DNA of 64,000 nucleotides from Bacillus sp. es.036 (GTDB lineage: Bacteria; Bacillota; Bacilli; Bacillales; Guptibacillaceae). Shown one piece after another: positions 8,109 through 15,654 of the stretch; the stretch's first letter is position 1, and each line of letters opens with the position of its first letter. Where the stretch lies: contig NZ_PDIZ01000001.1 in the NCBI RefSeq assembly GCF_002563635.1, forward strand, positions 310,001-374,000, given 5' to 3'. A program made the translations under genes and the position numbers. Below the pieces are notes generated by a model. It saw only the letters and a list, made by a program, of their open reading frames with translations. It ran no database searches and was not told the DNA's origin.

Positions 8109-8156
8109 TCATTCTCTGTCCAATGTTTCCTATCTGATCTAGTGCCTTCAGTGTTC

Positions 8157-8195
8157 AAGGGCACAAGGGCACAAGAGCACAAGAGCACTTGTGCT
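8157..8195 (+). repeat. Four tandem 8-bp repeats plus inverted copy
   Basis: Units AAGGGCAC, AAGGGCAC, AAGAGCAC, AAGAGCAC run head to tail at 8157-8188 and are followed by TTGTGCTT, so AGCACAAG/CTTGTGCT forms a hairpin. The rest of 8109-8367 holds no recognisable gene. Confidence 0.7.
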
Positions 8196-8348
8196 TAAGG
8201 AAGATAAAGACGAAGAAAGAGAAGGATGGGGAAAGTGATAGGGGGTTGGGGAGAGCGGGTCAGAGTTTGACGTTAGGGTTTGATACGAAGAGTAAGATCG
8301 ATTGCCATATAAAGCTTGGCATACCGTTCGACATCAAGTAACAATACT

Positions 8349-8365
8349 CGGGTGGTGACAGGCAC
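8349..8365 (+). repeat. Short dispersed repeat, copy 2
   Basis: Identical 17-mer to that at 4954-4970, ending three bases before the stop of the minus-strand ArsR gene. Confidence 0.6.
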
Positions 8366-8367
8366 TA

Positions 8368-9264
8368 TTAAAGAAATTGATCAACCATCCTACTAAACTC
8401 GTCTGCAATCCCTTTATTCGCACTATAATAAAACGTATTTCGCTCATCCTTAATATGAATATTCACTAATCCAGCCCCTCTTAAAATGGAAAGGTGATGG
8501 TGGATATTGCCTTTCGCCATCCCAATTTCAGAAACAATGTCAGTGAAAGTATGAGTCCCGTGAGACAAAAATTCGAGGATCTTTAATCTCTTTTCATCAC
8601 CAAGTGCTTTTGTAAAACGAAGAAGTTCATTTCGTTCATTGTTAGGATTTTTCACCGAATAAGTAATATAAAGCTTATCTTTCAAATGATCGAGAAATGC
8701 CATCGGTTGAATGTGTAGAGAAGGGATTAAGCAAACGTTCTGAACCGTTTCTGACTCCACGATAAAACGGCTTGCATGTAATATCACTTTTTCTCTTGCT
8801 TCTTCTTCCAGCATCTTTCGTTTAATCTCTGCATCAGCCGTTAATTGCTCCAAAACTCCCTCGCGATGAAACTGGAAATATTCCTTGTCCCATTCCTTTA
8901 ACAACTTAAGCGACCGATCTCGCTGCGCTAATAAATTTGTAGGAATCGCCCTTTGATCGTCGAGCGAAGAGGCGATCCGCTCAAACAATTCACCGGCCGA
9001 CATCTCTCCTAACCATTCAAAAAAAGAATCGATTTCATGTTTATAAGGAAATTGTTCAATGAACAGCACGAGTAAATCTTCAAAGAATAGATTCTCTTTT
9101 GAAGCAATCGCCTCTTTCAATTCAGGTGATAGAGATTCTTCCACATCCCCTGGCCACCTCGATCCTAGATCCAAATACTTCATAAGAGTTTGTCTCTTAT
9201 ATAAAGAAAAGCTTAATAAAAGCTCATGTACTGGGGAGACTAGTACGCTAACGTTATAGGTCAT
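8368..9264 (-). CDS. ArsR-family transcriptional regulator with long N-terminal domain
   Basis: A 298-residue protein. The C-terminal 90 residues are an ArsR/HTH_20 winged helix: RFTKALGDEKRLKILEFLSHGTHTFTDIVSEIGMAKGNIHHHLSILRGAGLV. About 200 residues precede it with no cysteine cluster, so this is not a classical metal sensor; similar long ArsR proteins occur in Bacillus next to hydrolases or transporters. The ATG at 9264 follows GGAGGAA; the longer frame starts within that region. It is divergent from the hydrolase gene at 9414, and a palindrome overlapping that gene's promoter is its probable operator. Confidence 0.85.
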   Translation of the reverse strand: MTYNVSVLVSPVHELLLSFSLYKRQTLMKYLDLGSRWPGDVEESLSPELKEAIASKENLFFEDLLVLFIEQFPYKHEIDSFFEWLGEMSAGELFERIASSLDDQRAIPTNLLAQRDRSLKLLKEWDKEYFQFHREGVLEQLTADAEIKRKMLEEEAREKVILHASRFIVESETVQNVCLIPSLHIQPMAFLDHLKDKLYITYSVKNPNNERNELLRFTKALGDEKRLKILEFLSHGTHTFTDIVSEIGMAKGNIHHHLSILRGAGLVNIHIKDERNTFYYSANKGIADEFSRMVDQFL

Positions 9265-9319
9265 TGAAATTCCTCCGTTCATATAACTTTCTTATCAGCT
9301 TAACATATTGAGTTCCAAA

Positions 9320-9333
9320 TTAGAATAATCTAA
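9320..9333. promoter_or_regulatory. Second small palindrome in the ArsR/hydrolase spacer
   Basis: TTAGA and TCTAA flank a 4-bp centre. It may be a second operator or a coincidence of AT-rich DNA. Confidence 0.3.
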
Positions 9334-9351
9334 AATATTATAATGTATTCA

Positions 9352-9385
9352 TTGACTATATTAATTTGTTCAATTAATATTGAAC
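9352..9385 (+). promoter_or_regulatory. Sigma-A promoter with overlapping perfect operator
   Basis: TTGACT (9352-9357) and TAATAT (9375-9380) are 17 bp apart. The palindrome GTTCAAT-TAAT-ATTGAAC (9368-9385) covers the -10 box, as expected of a repressor site. The divergent ArsR protein is the likely ligand. Confidence 0.7.
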
Positions 9386-9413
9386 TAATTCGAATGAGTG
9401 GGAGGTTTTTACA

Positions 9414-10370
9414 ATAACGTTCATTGAACTGCAAAGACAGGTAATTGATCTTGTTGAAAAGAAAGCCAATAAAGAAGCTTTGTCATTGATGGAACAAGCA
9501 AAAGAAAAGTTCCCTCAGAAACGTGACCGTTTGGGACATTGGATCGCAAGTTTGTATGTTTTAGAAGGGAAGCATCAGGATGCTCTGGCTGAACTTCATG
9601 ATGTGATTCAGCATGGATTATGGTGGAATCCAGAAATTTTGTCATCAGATCCTGAATTGAGCGCATTGAAACCCTATGCTGAGTTCAATACGATTTTGCT
9701 AGAATGCAAGAGGATGTATGAAGCCGAAAAAAAATCTGCCCATGCTCATTGCAGTACTCTAGGTAACCAGGAGGCAGAGACGGTTCTCTTCCCACTGCAC
9801 TGGAAAGGATCGAATATCGAAGAGTTTTCGAAGCAGTGGTCTCATCCCGAAATTACAAACCATTACTTTATGGGTTTTCCTCAATCATCTCAGCTTTTTA
9901 GCTACCAATGCTACTCATGGGATGATGCAACAATGGCAATGAATGAAGTGAGAAGTACCTATCAATCGTTCATTCAACAGCATCATCTCTCTGAAAAAGT
10001 CCACATCATTGCAGGGGCATCACAAGGAGCGAATATCGCTACTCAAGTGAGTTTGCGAGCTGATGTAGAAGAGTTTCACAATTTTTTTGGGATTGCTCCA
10101 GCTTTCGATCTTAAGGCACTTCAAAAAATACTAAAAAATCAGCTGAATCCTCGTGCAAGAGGCTGCATTATTACAGGCGATCAAGATCCTTTCTATGAAA
10201 CTGTATTGGCGGCGGTTCAACTTTTTGAAACGTATCAGATTCCGTGCAAACTCATTGTAAAAGAAGGAATGGGGCATGAATTTCCAAGTGATTTCCCAGG
10301 TGTGTTAGAAGAGGCCGTTCAATATGTAACAGAACGAGATACAAGCAGGGATGCCCTTTCTGGAAAATGA
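9414..10370 (+). CDS. Alpha/beta hydrolase with apparent ATA start codon
   Basis: In-frame coding potential reaches back to 9414, giving 318 residues beginning (M)TFIELQRQVIDLVEKKANKE. GGGAGG at 9400-9405 sits eight bases before an ATA codon, exactly where an ATG is expected; the first in-frame TTG or ATG lies about 70 bases later with no ribosome binding site. The C-terminal half has the hydrolase nucleophile elbow GASQGAN, an acidic GDQDPF loop and the final GMGHEFP histidine. The N-terminal part is helical and TPR-like. It is cytoplasmic and probably repressed by the divergent ArsR regulator. Either ATA initiates weakly or this is a start-codon mutation. Confidence 0.72.
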   Translation: MTFIELQRQVIDLVEKKANKEALSLMEQAKEKFPQKRDRLGHWIASLYVLEGKHQDALAELHDVIQHGLWWNPEILSSDPELSALKPYAEFNTILLECKRMYEAEKKSAHAHCSTLGNQEAETVLFPLHWKGSNIEEFSKQWSHPEITNHYFMGFPQSSQLFSYQCYSWDDATMAMNEVRSTYQSFIQQHHLSEKVHIIAGASQGANIATQVSLRADVEEFHNFFGIAPAFDLKALQKILKNQLNPRARGCIITGDQDPFYETVLAAVQLFETYQIPCKLIVKEGMGHEFPSDFPGVLEEAVQYVTERDTSRDALSGK

Positions 10371-10434
10371 AACCAAATCTCTGGCGAATCGTACTAGTAA
10401 GAGAGAGTGAAAAATCGAAATGGGGAGATTGGAA

Positions 10435-10623
10435 ATGGAGCCTAACAAAAATCTATTGTTAAAACCCTACTGGATTATTAATTTGCTCGGCCTCTTACTT
10501 TTTGTCCTAATCGGAATGATCCTTGTTGTGAACGACCATCTAACTGCGTTCACCATCGTTGCAGTTTGCTATGGGTTTTTTATGTTAATTGGTCATTCAC
10601 TGTATCGTTCTTATCGAAAGTAA
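10435..10623 (+). CDS. Small two-helix membrane protein
   Basis: A 62-residue peptide starting MEPNKNLLLK with two hydrophobic helices and a basic C-terminus (YRSYRK). GGGGAG lies about eight bases before this ATG; an upstream ATG at 10420 lacks a site. It follows the hydrolase by 64 bp. No family recognised. Confidence 0.6.
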   Translation: MEPNKNLLLKPYWIINLLGLLLFVLIGMILVVNDHLTAFTIVAVCYGFFMLIGHSLYRSYRK

Positions 10624-10687
10624 CGTGAATCAGCTGACTCCTTCGTAATCTGAGCTCTTGATTCTTACAAAAAAGGTGCTTGTTATC

Positions 10688-10903
10688 ATGAAAAAAAGCT
10701 GGATCGTCTCAACGGCCATCATCCTATTCGGCGTGGGAAGTGTAAGAGGTTTTGCGTCGATGCTTCTTATCAGCATTGTTGCAGGGTTTCTAACATGCTA
10801 TGCGCTATTGCGACTTCTTCTCTATATGATCGGAGAAACAAAAATTGTGGAATGGAATAAAGTAAGACATCATAAATGGAGAGCGCTTAAGGAGAAAAGC
10901 TAA
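10688..10903 (+). CDS. Small membrane protein
   Basis: A 71-residue peptide, MKKSWIVSTAIILFGVGSVRG onward, with two hydrophobic stretches and a basic tail RHHKWRALKEK. AAAGGTG precedes the ATG at 10688. No family recognised; it is followed at once by a terminator. Confidence 0.6.
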   Translation: MKKSWIVSTAIILFGVGSVRGFASMLLISIVAGFLTCYALLRLLLYMIGETKIVEWNKVRHHKWRALKEKS

Positions 10904-10929
10904 TATTTTTTCTTCTTAAGCGTATTTTT
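10884..10929 (+). terminator. Terminator after small membrane protein gene
   Basis: A 15-bp stem (one G-U pair) at 10884-10898 and 10908-10922 is followed by TATTTTTTT. The left arm is in the last codons of the gene. The stretch to 11050 holds no recognised feature. Confidence 0.85.
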
Positions 10930-11050
10930 TTCACCTATTGTTAAAAAAGGATGCGGTCCAATAAATAGTGTTTTTTGGAAAATGTGATAAATAGGTTAAA
11001 TATAGGAGAAATTAAACGTATCATAGGTTAGTTAAGAGGATGGACTTTTC

Positions 11051-11839
11051 GTGGACAATTATAAAAGCGATAATACCGCAAGAAGATATAAGGCACATGT
11101 CAGTATACTTGGTACGACCCAAATCCATTTAAGAAATCCTTATATCATAGCCTGGTGGTCTGTCTCTTTTCCGGGGTTTGGGCATTTGCTACTATCCAAG
11201 TATATAAGAGGATTTCTTCTATTGGCTTGGGAAGTGGTGATCAATTTAAAGGCTCACGTAAATCTTGCTATGATTTATTCTTTTCAAGGAAATATTTCAA
11301 TGGCAAAAGAGGTATTAGATACCAGGTGGCTTCTTATTTACATACCAGTTTACATTTTTGCCATTTGGGACAGCTACCGCACAACGGTTGATATGAACAA
11401 TGTCTATATCCTTGCTGAGCGAGAAGATCATGAGATTAACTCCTTTAGTATAGGTGCATTAGAAATTAATTATTTGGATAAAAGAAATCCTTTTTTAGCA
11501 GCACTTTGGTCATTTTTCATGCCAGGACTCGGACAACTTTACATTCATAGAATTGTTACAGCATTTGTGGTCATCATTTGGAGCGTCATTTTCTTTTATT
11601 ACTCCCACATGCTAGAAGGCGTCTCCTTGCTTTTTTTAGGAGAGGTTAAGAAGGCAACTAGTGTTCTTGAACCTGAGTGGTTACTTATGTTTCCCTCTCT
11701 CTATGGGTTCGCTATATGTGATGCTTACATGAACACAGTGGAAAATAATAAGTTGTATGAAAAAGAGCAAAGGCGTTTTCTTAAGAGAAAATATCAATCC
11801 AGGGCGTTTCGCGTCTTGAAAAGGAAAGAGCGTATATGA
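11051..11839 (+). CDS. Membrane protein with internal duplication
   Basis: A 262-residue polytopic protein made of two similar halves. Each opens with RNP (RNPYIIAWWSVSFPGFGHLLL and RNPFLAALWSFFMPGLGQLYI), has a W-x-x-x helix, then a L(D/E)xxWLL motif and a final DxYxxTV segment. The PGxGxL motif recalls TM2-like membrane modules. It starts at a GTG with GAGGA upstream. The gene overlaps the next one by four bases, so the two products are probably made together. Function unknown. Confidence 0.72.
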   Translation: MDNYKSDNTARRYKAHVSILGTTQIHLRNPYIIAWWSVSFPGFGHLLLSKYIRGFLLLAWEVVINLKAHVNLAMIYSFQGNISMAKEVLDTRWLLIYIPVYIFAIWDSYRTTVDMNNVYILAEREDHEINSFSIGALEINYLDKRNPFLAALWSFFMPGLGQLYIHRIVTAFVVIIWSVIFFYYSHMLEGVSLLFLGEVKKATSVLEPEWLLMFPSLYGFAICDAYMNTVENNKLYEKEQRRFLKRKYQSRAFRVLKRKERI

Positions 11840-12303
11840 GTATGCAGATATTTTCAACCTTTGAAAATAATATCTTTTTAGAAATTGCAATTTCAAATTT
11901 AGAGAAAATTGGGATTAAGAGAGAAAATATCTACGCTGTTCCGCTTGATCATCGGGAAGAAACCAGGAAAATCTTTGATACTTTACATCGATCAGACGGT
12001 ATCTCTCTCATTGACATTGCGATGCCATTGGCCACAGCCTCTTCTGTTATTACAGCTAGCCTCGGTTTTGAACTAAAATGGGGACCGATTTATTGGGGAC
12101 TGATTGGCGCCGTCGGTGGCTTTATGATTGGATTAGCGGTTCGTTTGTTGATTGTTTTGATAACGAATAGGAAAACACAACAGTTAAAAGGAAAACAGTC
12201 GGAAGTTGTTTTAATTATCGAGTGTGAAGAGGAGAAAGGTGAGTTGGTTGAAAAAATCCTTTGGGAACACTTGGCGATTGGTTTAGCAAAGGTCATGGAA
12301 TAG
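11836..12303 (+). CDS. Hypothetical membrane protein coupled to the preceding gene
   Basis: A 155-residue protein. Residues 1-60 look soluble, followed by two hydrophobic helices around residues 65-110 separated by a glycine-rich turn, then an acidic cytoplasmic end. The ATGA overlap with the upstream stop implies translational coupling. The layout recalls general-stress GsiB/YtxH-neighbour membrane proteins of Bacillus, but no family was identified. Confidence 0.65.
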   Translation: MSMQIFSTFENNIFLEIAISNLEKIGIKRENIYAVPLDHREETRKIFDTLHRSDGISLIDIAMPLATASSVITASLGFELKWGPIYWGLIGAVGGFMIGLAVRLLIVLITNRKTQQLKGKQSEVVLIIECEEEKGELVEKILWEHLAIGLAKVME

Positions 12304-12343
12304 GTGGTTAAGGCAGTTTTTTATCTAGCAAATGAAAAAGAAA

Positions 12344-12372
12344 GAGTCTGATTAAATAGCTAAATCAGACTC
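12344..12372. terminator. Convergent terminator
   Basis: GAGTCTGATT pairs with AATCAGACTC. T-rich sequence follows on the minus strand and weaker on the plus strand, so it can serve both converging genes. Confidence 0.7.
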
Positions 12373-12423
12373 GGAAATCCTCTTTATTTGATTTTTATAA
12401 ACGATTAACAGAATCAGTTCGTT

Positions 12424-12804
12424 TTACTGGGAAGACTTTGTGTCTTGCTGATCGTCGTTGTCCTCATCATCTTCATCATCCACTTCAACTTGTAAAACCT
12501 CACCGCTCATCCCATCAATCTCCACTTCTGTTTCACCAGTATCTGTCTTGATGTCGAACTCATAAACAATCGTTCCGTTTTCTTTCTCAACCTCTTTCTC
12601 AGTTACTTCTCCAGAAACTTCTTCCTTCGCTATCTTTTCAGCTTCAGCTTCTGAAATTTTTGCTTCCTCGATTAGTTTACTTTCACTCACGTTGGTTGAA
12701 GCAAGCACATTCTCCATCCCATCTGTTCCTTGATAGAAAAACGCACCTCCTGCAAGTCCTAGTGCAGTACCGCCTATAATCAATGTTTTTTTGAATTTCA
12801 TCAT
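12424..12804 (-). CDS. PepSY-domain exported protein
   Basis: A 126-residue protein with an N-terminal hydrophobic segment (KKTLIIGGTALGLAGGAFF) that is a signal peptide or anchor, then one PepSY domain: KISEAEAEKIAKEEV ... YEFDIKTDTGETEVEIDGMSGEVLQVEVD. The tail is a run of Asp/Glu. AAAGGAGG precedes the ATG at 12804; the longer frame starts far upstream without a site. Small PepSY proteins are typically partners of adjacent OmpR-type two-component systems, as here, and may modulate the sensor or cell-wall proteases. Confidence 0.83.
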   Translation of the reverse strand: MMKFKKTLIIGGTALGLAGGAFFYQGTDGMENVLASTNVSESKLIEEAKISEAEAEKIAKEEVSGEVTEKEVEKENGTIVYEFDIKTDTGETEVEIDGMSGEVLQVEVDDEDDEDNDDQQDTKSSQ

Positions 12805-12873
12805 GTTTCCTCCTTTGTTTTGTATGACATCCTCTATGATAAGGAAACAATCTAATAAAAAAAGGACAGCAGC

Positions 12874-12911
12874 ATGAGAAAAAAATGAGCATTCTCTCAT
12901 GAAATTCTCAT
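12874..12911. promoter_or_regulatory. Four half-sites at 11-bp spacing between PepSY and two-component genes
   Basis: ATGAG occurs at 12874 and 12885, and its reverse complement CTCAT at 12896 and 12907. All four begin exactly 11 bp apart, on the same DNA face, as two direct repeats facing two others. It ends next to the -35 region of the two-component operon. Such arrays bind OmpR/PhoP-family response regulators. Confidence 0.65.
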
Positions 12912-12940
12912 TTTTCTATTGCTGTTAGGGAAGGTACAAT
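12912..12940 (+). promoter_or_regulatory. Promoter of the two-component operon
   Basis: TACAAT at 12935-12940 is a good -10 box. The matching -35 position (12912-12917, TTTTCT, 17-bp spacing) is poor, which fits a promoter needing activation by a protein bound at the adjacent array. Confidence 0.5.
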
Positions 12941-12970
12941 AAAGAAAGAAGAAATTAAGAGGTGAAAAAC

Positions 12971-13660
12971 ATGGAGAAAGAATCCATTCTTCTTGTAGAA
13001 GATGAAGTGAACGTCATTCAATTTATGCAGTTAGAACTTGAACACGAAGGATACGAGGTAACAACGGCGAAAGATGGAGACGAAGCGATGGCTCGATTTA
13101 AAGAGAAGGAATGGAGCGTGATTCTCCTTGATTGGATGCTTCCGAAGCTTGATGGTCTTGAAGTGTGCAGGCGGATTCGAAAAACGAGTCAGGTACCGAT
13201 TATTATCTTAACCGCAAGAGATTATGTCGGGGATAAAATTCTTGGCCTTGATCGCGGTGCAGATGATTACATTACAAAACCGTTTGAAATTGAAGAATTG
13301 CTGGCACGAATTCGTGCAGTATTAAGACGTTCTCAGGCTCAGGGGGAGAAAGCGAAAGAAGATAAGTTAGCGATTGAGAACCTTGAAGTGAATTTGAAAA
13401 GTCGTCGCGTTACTCGTGAAGGTAACGAGATTGAACTCACACAGCGTGAGTTTGATTTGCTTGTTTTTCTCATGAAGCATGAAGGGGAGGCACTTAGTCG
13501 TGAATGGCTTCTTTCCGCTGTTTGGGGGTATGACTTTGTGGGAGAAACGAATGTCGTCGATGTCTACATTCGCTATCTACGAAACAAATTGGACCGCGAC
13601 TATGAGCCAACGCTTATTCATACGGTAAGAGGAATTGGCTATATCCTTCGTTCTTCATAA
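12971..13660 (+). CDS. OmpR-family response regulator
   Basis: A 229-residue two-domain regulator. The receiver domain (1-120) has the acidic pair in LLVEDE, phospho-acceptor Asp54 in ILLDWMLP, the conserved Thr in IILTARD and Lys in ITKPFE. The C-terminal winged helix (135-229) has the OmpR pattern ELTQREFDLLVFLMKHEG and VDVYIRYLRNKLD. The ATG follows AGAGGTG. The sensor kinase gene starts 24 bp downstream. It likely binds the 11-bp-phased array upstream and controls both this operon and the divergent PepSY gene. Confidence 0.95.
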   Translation: MEKESILLVEDEVNVIQFMQLELEHEGYEVTTAKDGDEAMARFKEKEWSVILLDWMLPKLDGLEVCRRIRKTSQVPIIILTARDYVGDKILGLDRGADDYITKPFEIEELLARIRAVLRRSQAQGEKAKEDKLAIENLEVNLKSRRVTREGNEIELTQREFDLLVFLMKHEGEALSREWLLSAVWGYDFVGETNVVDVYIRYLRNKLDRDYEPTLIHTVRGIGYILRSS

Positions 13661-13684
13661 AGCCAGGAATTGGAGATGGAAAAT

Positions 13685-15031
13685 ATGAGAAAACAACGAA
13701 GTCAATCACTACTAAAACAATTCACTTCCTGGTATGTGTGGCAGTTCATTATTGCCCTAATCATCATAGGTATCGTCGTATTGGGGGCGATCGGATTTTT
13801 CTTGCTTGAAGGAACCCAGGATGAGGTCGAAGCGATAGAAGAACAGCTACTCGAAGTTATTGAGAAAAATGATGTTCAGCAGTCGCTAGAGGAAGTTCTT
13901 TATCCTGACAATACGGACTATTATGTTGAAATTTTTCAACGTGGAGAAATTTTAGCACAAGTAGGGGATGAGGAAGAACTCGATCTGAAAGATGAAATGG
14001 ATGTGCCCTGGTTGGATCACTACATTTGGAATAAAGAAGAAGGATTATTTTATAAGAGCGATGTAACGTTTGGCAGTGGTGTCATACATGTCAAAGTACC
14101 ACTGGAAGAAGAGCTTGAATTCCTTCAGCTGATCTTCACCATTCTTCTCGTTACCGGACTAGTAAGCATTCTTCTAGGATCCATTCTTATTTATCAATTT
14201 ACGAAAAAAAGACTGCGTCCGCTCCTGAATATAACAGATGAAGTGAGTGGAATCGAAGGATCATCAGATTTGCAAAAACGAATTTCTGAACCTTCGAATC
14301 CGAAAGAATTGAAAGAACTTGCCAATACGTTTAATCAGTTACTTCAGCAGCTGGAAGAGCAGTTTGAGCGGGAGAAAAGCTTCGTCTCGAATGCTTCTCA
14401 CGAATTAAGAACGCCACTAACTTCTTTTCGTGGTCATTTAAATTTGATTAAAAGGTGGGGGAAAGACGATCCTGCCGTATTGGAAACATCCATACAAGCC
14501 TTGGATGATGAAAGTAACCGTATGAAGCACATTTTAGAACAAATGCTCACCATCGCTCGAAATGAACATTTGGAAACAACTCTTGAAAAAGTGAATCTGA
14601 CCGAAATTGTTCAGGGAGTGATTGCGCAATTCGAAGCACGTTCACGTGTACCGATATCTGTAAATCTTGAGCAAAATGTCTTAGTATCAGGTGATCGTGA
14701 ACAGCTTAGGCAAGTGGCGGTCATAATAGTAGAAAATGCAGAGAGGTATACAACGGAAGGCAAGATTACCGTCCTTTTAAAAGAGGCAGAGAACACAGTC
14801 ATGCTAAGCATCTCGGATACAGGAATCGGTATTCCACGTGAAGAAATACCGAAGATTTTTTCTCGCTTTTACCGTGTGGACAAAAACCGTTCACGAGAAA
14901 CAGGTGGGACGGGACTTGGTCTATCGATCGCGAAGGAAATCGTCGAGAATCATCAAGGCAAGATTGAAGTGGAAAGTGAAGAAGCGATTGGTAGCACTTT
15001 TACAGTATTACTACCAGTGATTTCGAAATAA
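13685..15031 (+). CDS. Membrane sensor histidine kinase
   Basis: A 448-residue kinase. Two transmembrane helices (about 20-45 and 155-178) bracket an acidic extracellular sensor domain of about 110 residues. A HAMP linker (TKKRLRPLLNITDEV) follows, then HisKA with the phospho-acceptor His239 in SHELRTP, and a HATPase domain with N box (VENAERY), G1 (DTGIGIP), F (FSRFYRVD) and G2 (GGTGLGLSIA). The start is chosen at ATG 13685 with TGGAG nine bases upstream; TTG 13670 and ATG 13676 are alternatives. It pairs with the adjacent regulator; the signal is unknown but the PepSY neighbour suggests envelope stress. Confidence 0.94.
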   Translation: MRKQRSQSLLKQFTSWYVWQFIIALIIIGIVVLGAIGFFLLEGTQDEVEAIEEQLLEVIEKNDVQQSLEEVLYPDNTDYYVEIFQRGEILAQVGDEEELDLKDEMDVPWLDHYIWNKEEGLFYKSDVTFGSGVIHVKVPLEEELEFLQLIFTILLVTGLVSILLGSILIYQFTKKRLRPLLNITDEVSGIEGSSDLQKRISEPSNPKELKELANTFNQLLQQLEEQFEREKSFVSNASHELRTPLTSFRGHLNLIKRWGKDDPAVLETSIQALDDESNRMKHILEQMLTIARNEHLETTLEKVNLTEIVQGVIAQFEARSRVPISVNLEQNVLVSGDREQLRQVAVIIVENAERYTTEGKITVLLKEAENTVMLSISDTGIGIPREEIPKIFSRFYRVDKNRSRETGGTGLGLSIAKEIVENHQGKIEVESEEAIGSTFTVLLPVISK

Positions 15032-15152
15032 AAAGTCTTAAGAAGGGTCGCCGGTTTTTAAGCGAGTGATAAAACAACCTATAATTGGATAAATATGTTA
15101 AAGTTATTTTGATAAATGTTTTGTAGTAAATCATTCAAAAGGAGTTGGAGAA

Positions 15153-15320
15153 GTGTCAATCCTTATTGCCTTATTTCCATTGTTTTTATGGTTAAGCATT
15201 GTTGGAGCGATCATCTATTTCATCGTTAGAAAAGTAAAACGTTCACGAAAAGCGCTTGAGGAACGTATTGAAGTTCTGGAGCAAAATCAAGCAGTGGTAA
15301 AAGATAAGAATGAGTTTTAA
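15153..15320 (+). CDS. Small membrane protein with cytoplasmic coiled coil
   Basis: A 55-residue peptide starting at GTG with AAAGGAG about nine bases upstream: one transmembrane helix (LIALFPLFLWLSIVGAIIYFI) then a basic stretch and a short coiled coil (SRKALEERIEVLEQN). The layout is like the peptide at 17687 and YvrJ-type proteins. Its end overlaps the next gene by 11 bp. Confidence 0.65.
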   Translation: MSILIALFPLFLWLSIVGAIIYFIVRKVKRSRKALEERIEVLEQNQAVVKDKNEF

Positions 15321-15555
15321 GGCAGTTCATGTTCCACTGAGTTTACTAGTGATTACTTTTGTGATTCTTTTTATCGGAACCTTCTATCAAATGTTTGCAA
15401 TTTCTGAGATGGTATTATTTTCTCTTCTTCTAATTTTCTTAATAATGGTTATTCGTGATGTTCAACGCTCTTCACTTAAAGAGAAAAACGCAAAATGGCC
15501 ACGGAAGTACATTTTAATGAGCGGCGCGTTCATACTTGTAAGCTTTCTCTCTTGA
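15310..15555 (+). CDS. Small membrane protein
   Basis: An 81-residue protein with three hydrophobic helices and a short charged loop (DVQRSSLKEKNAKWPRKY). The ATG lies inside the last codons of the preceding gene, so translation is likely coupled. No family recognised. Confidence 0.6.
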   Translation: MSFKAVHVPLSLLVITFVILFIGTFYQMFAISEMVLFSLLLIFLIMVIRDVQRSSLKEKNAKWPRKYILMSGAFILVSFLS

Positions 15556-15568
15556 GGGAAAGCTTTTT
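15540..15568 (+). terminator. Terminator of the small membrane protein pair
   Basis: AAGCTTTC/GAAAGCTT stem enclosing the stop codon, followed by a short T-run. Confidence 0.75.
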
Positions 15569-15654
15569 AACATGTGTTGATAAAAAGAAGGTGCCTTCTC
15601 TTATTTATCGAAAAAGTAAAATAGACCGTTAAACAGACGAACAGGAGGCAACGT

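Noticed and set aside
8157-8195. CRISPR array
   Set aside because: Units are only 8 bp and contiguous, with no spacers.
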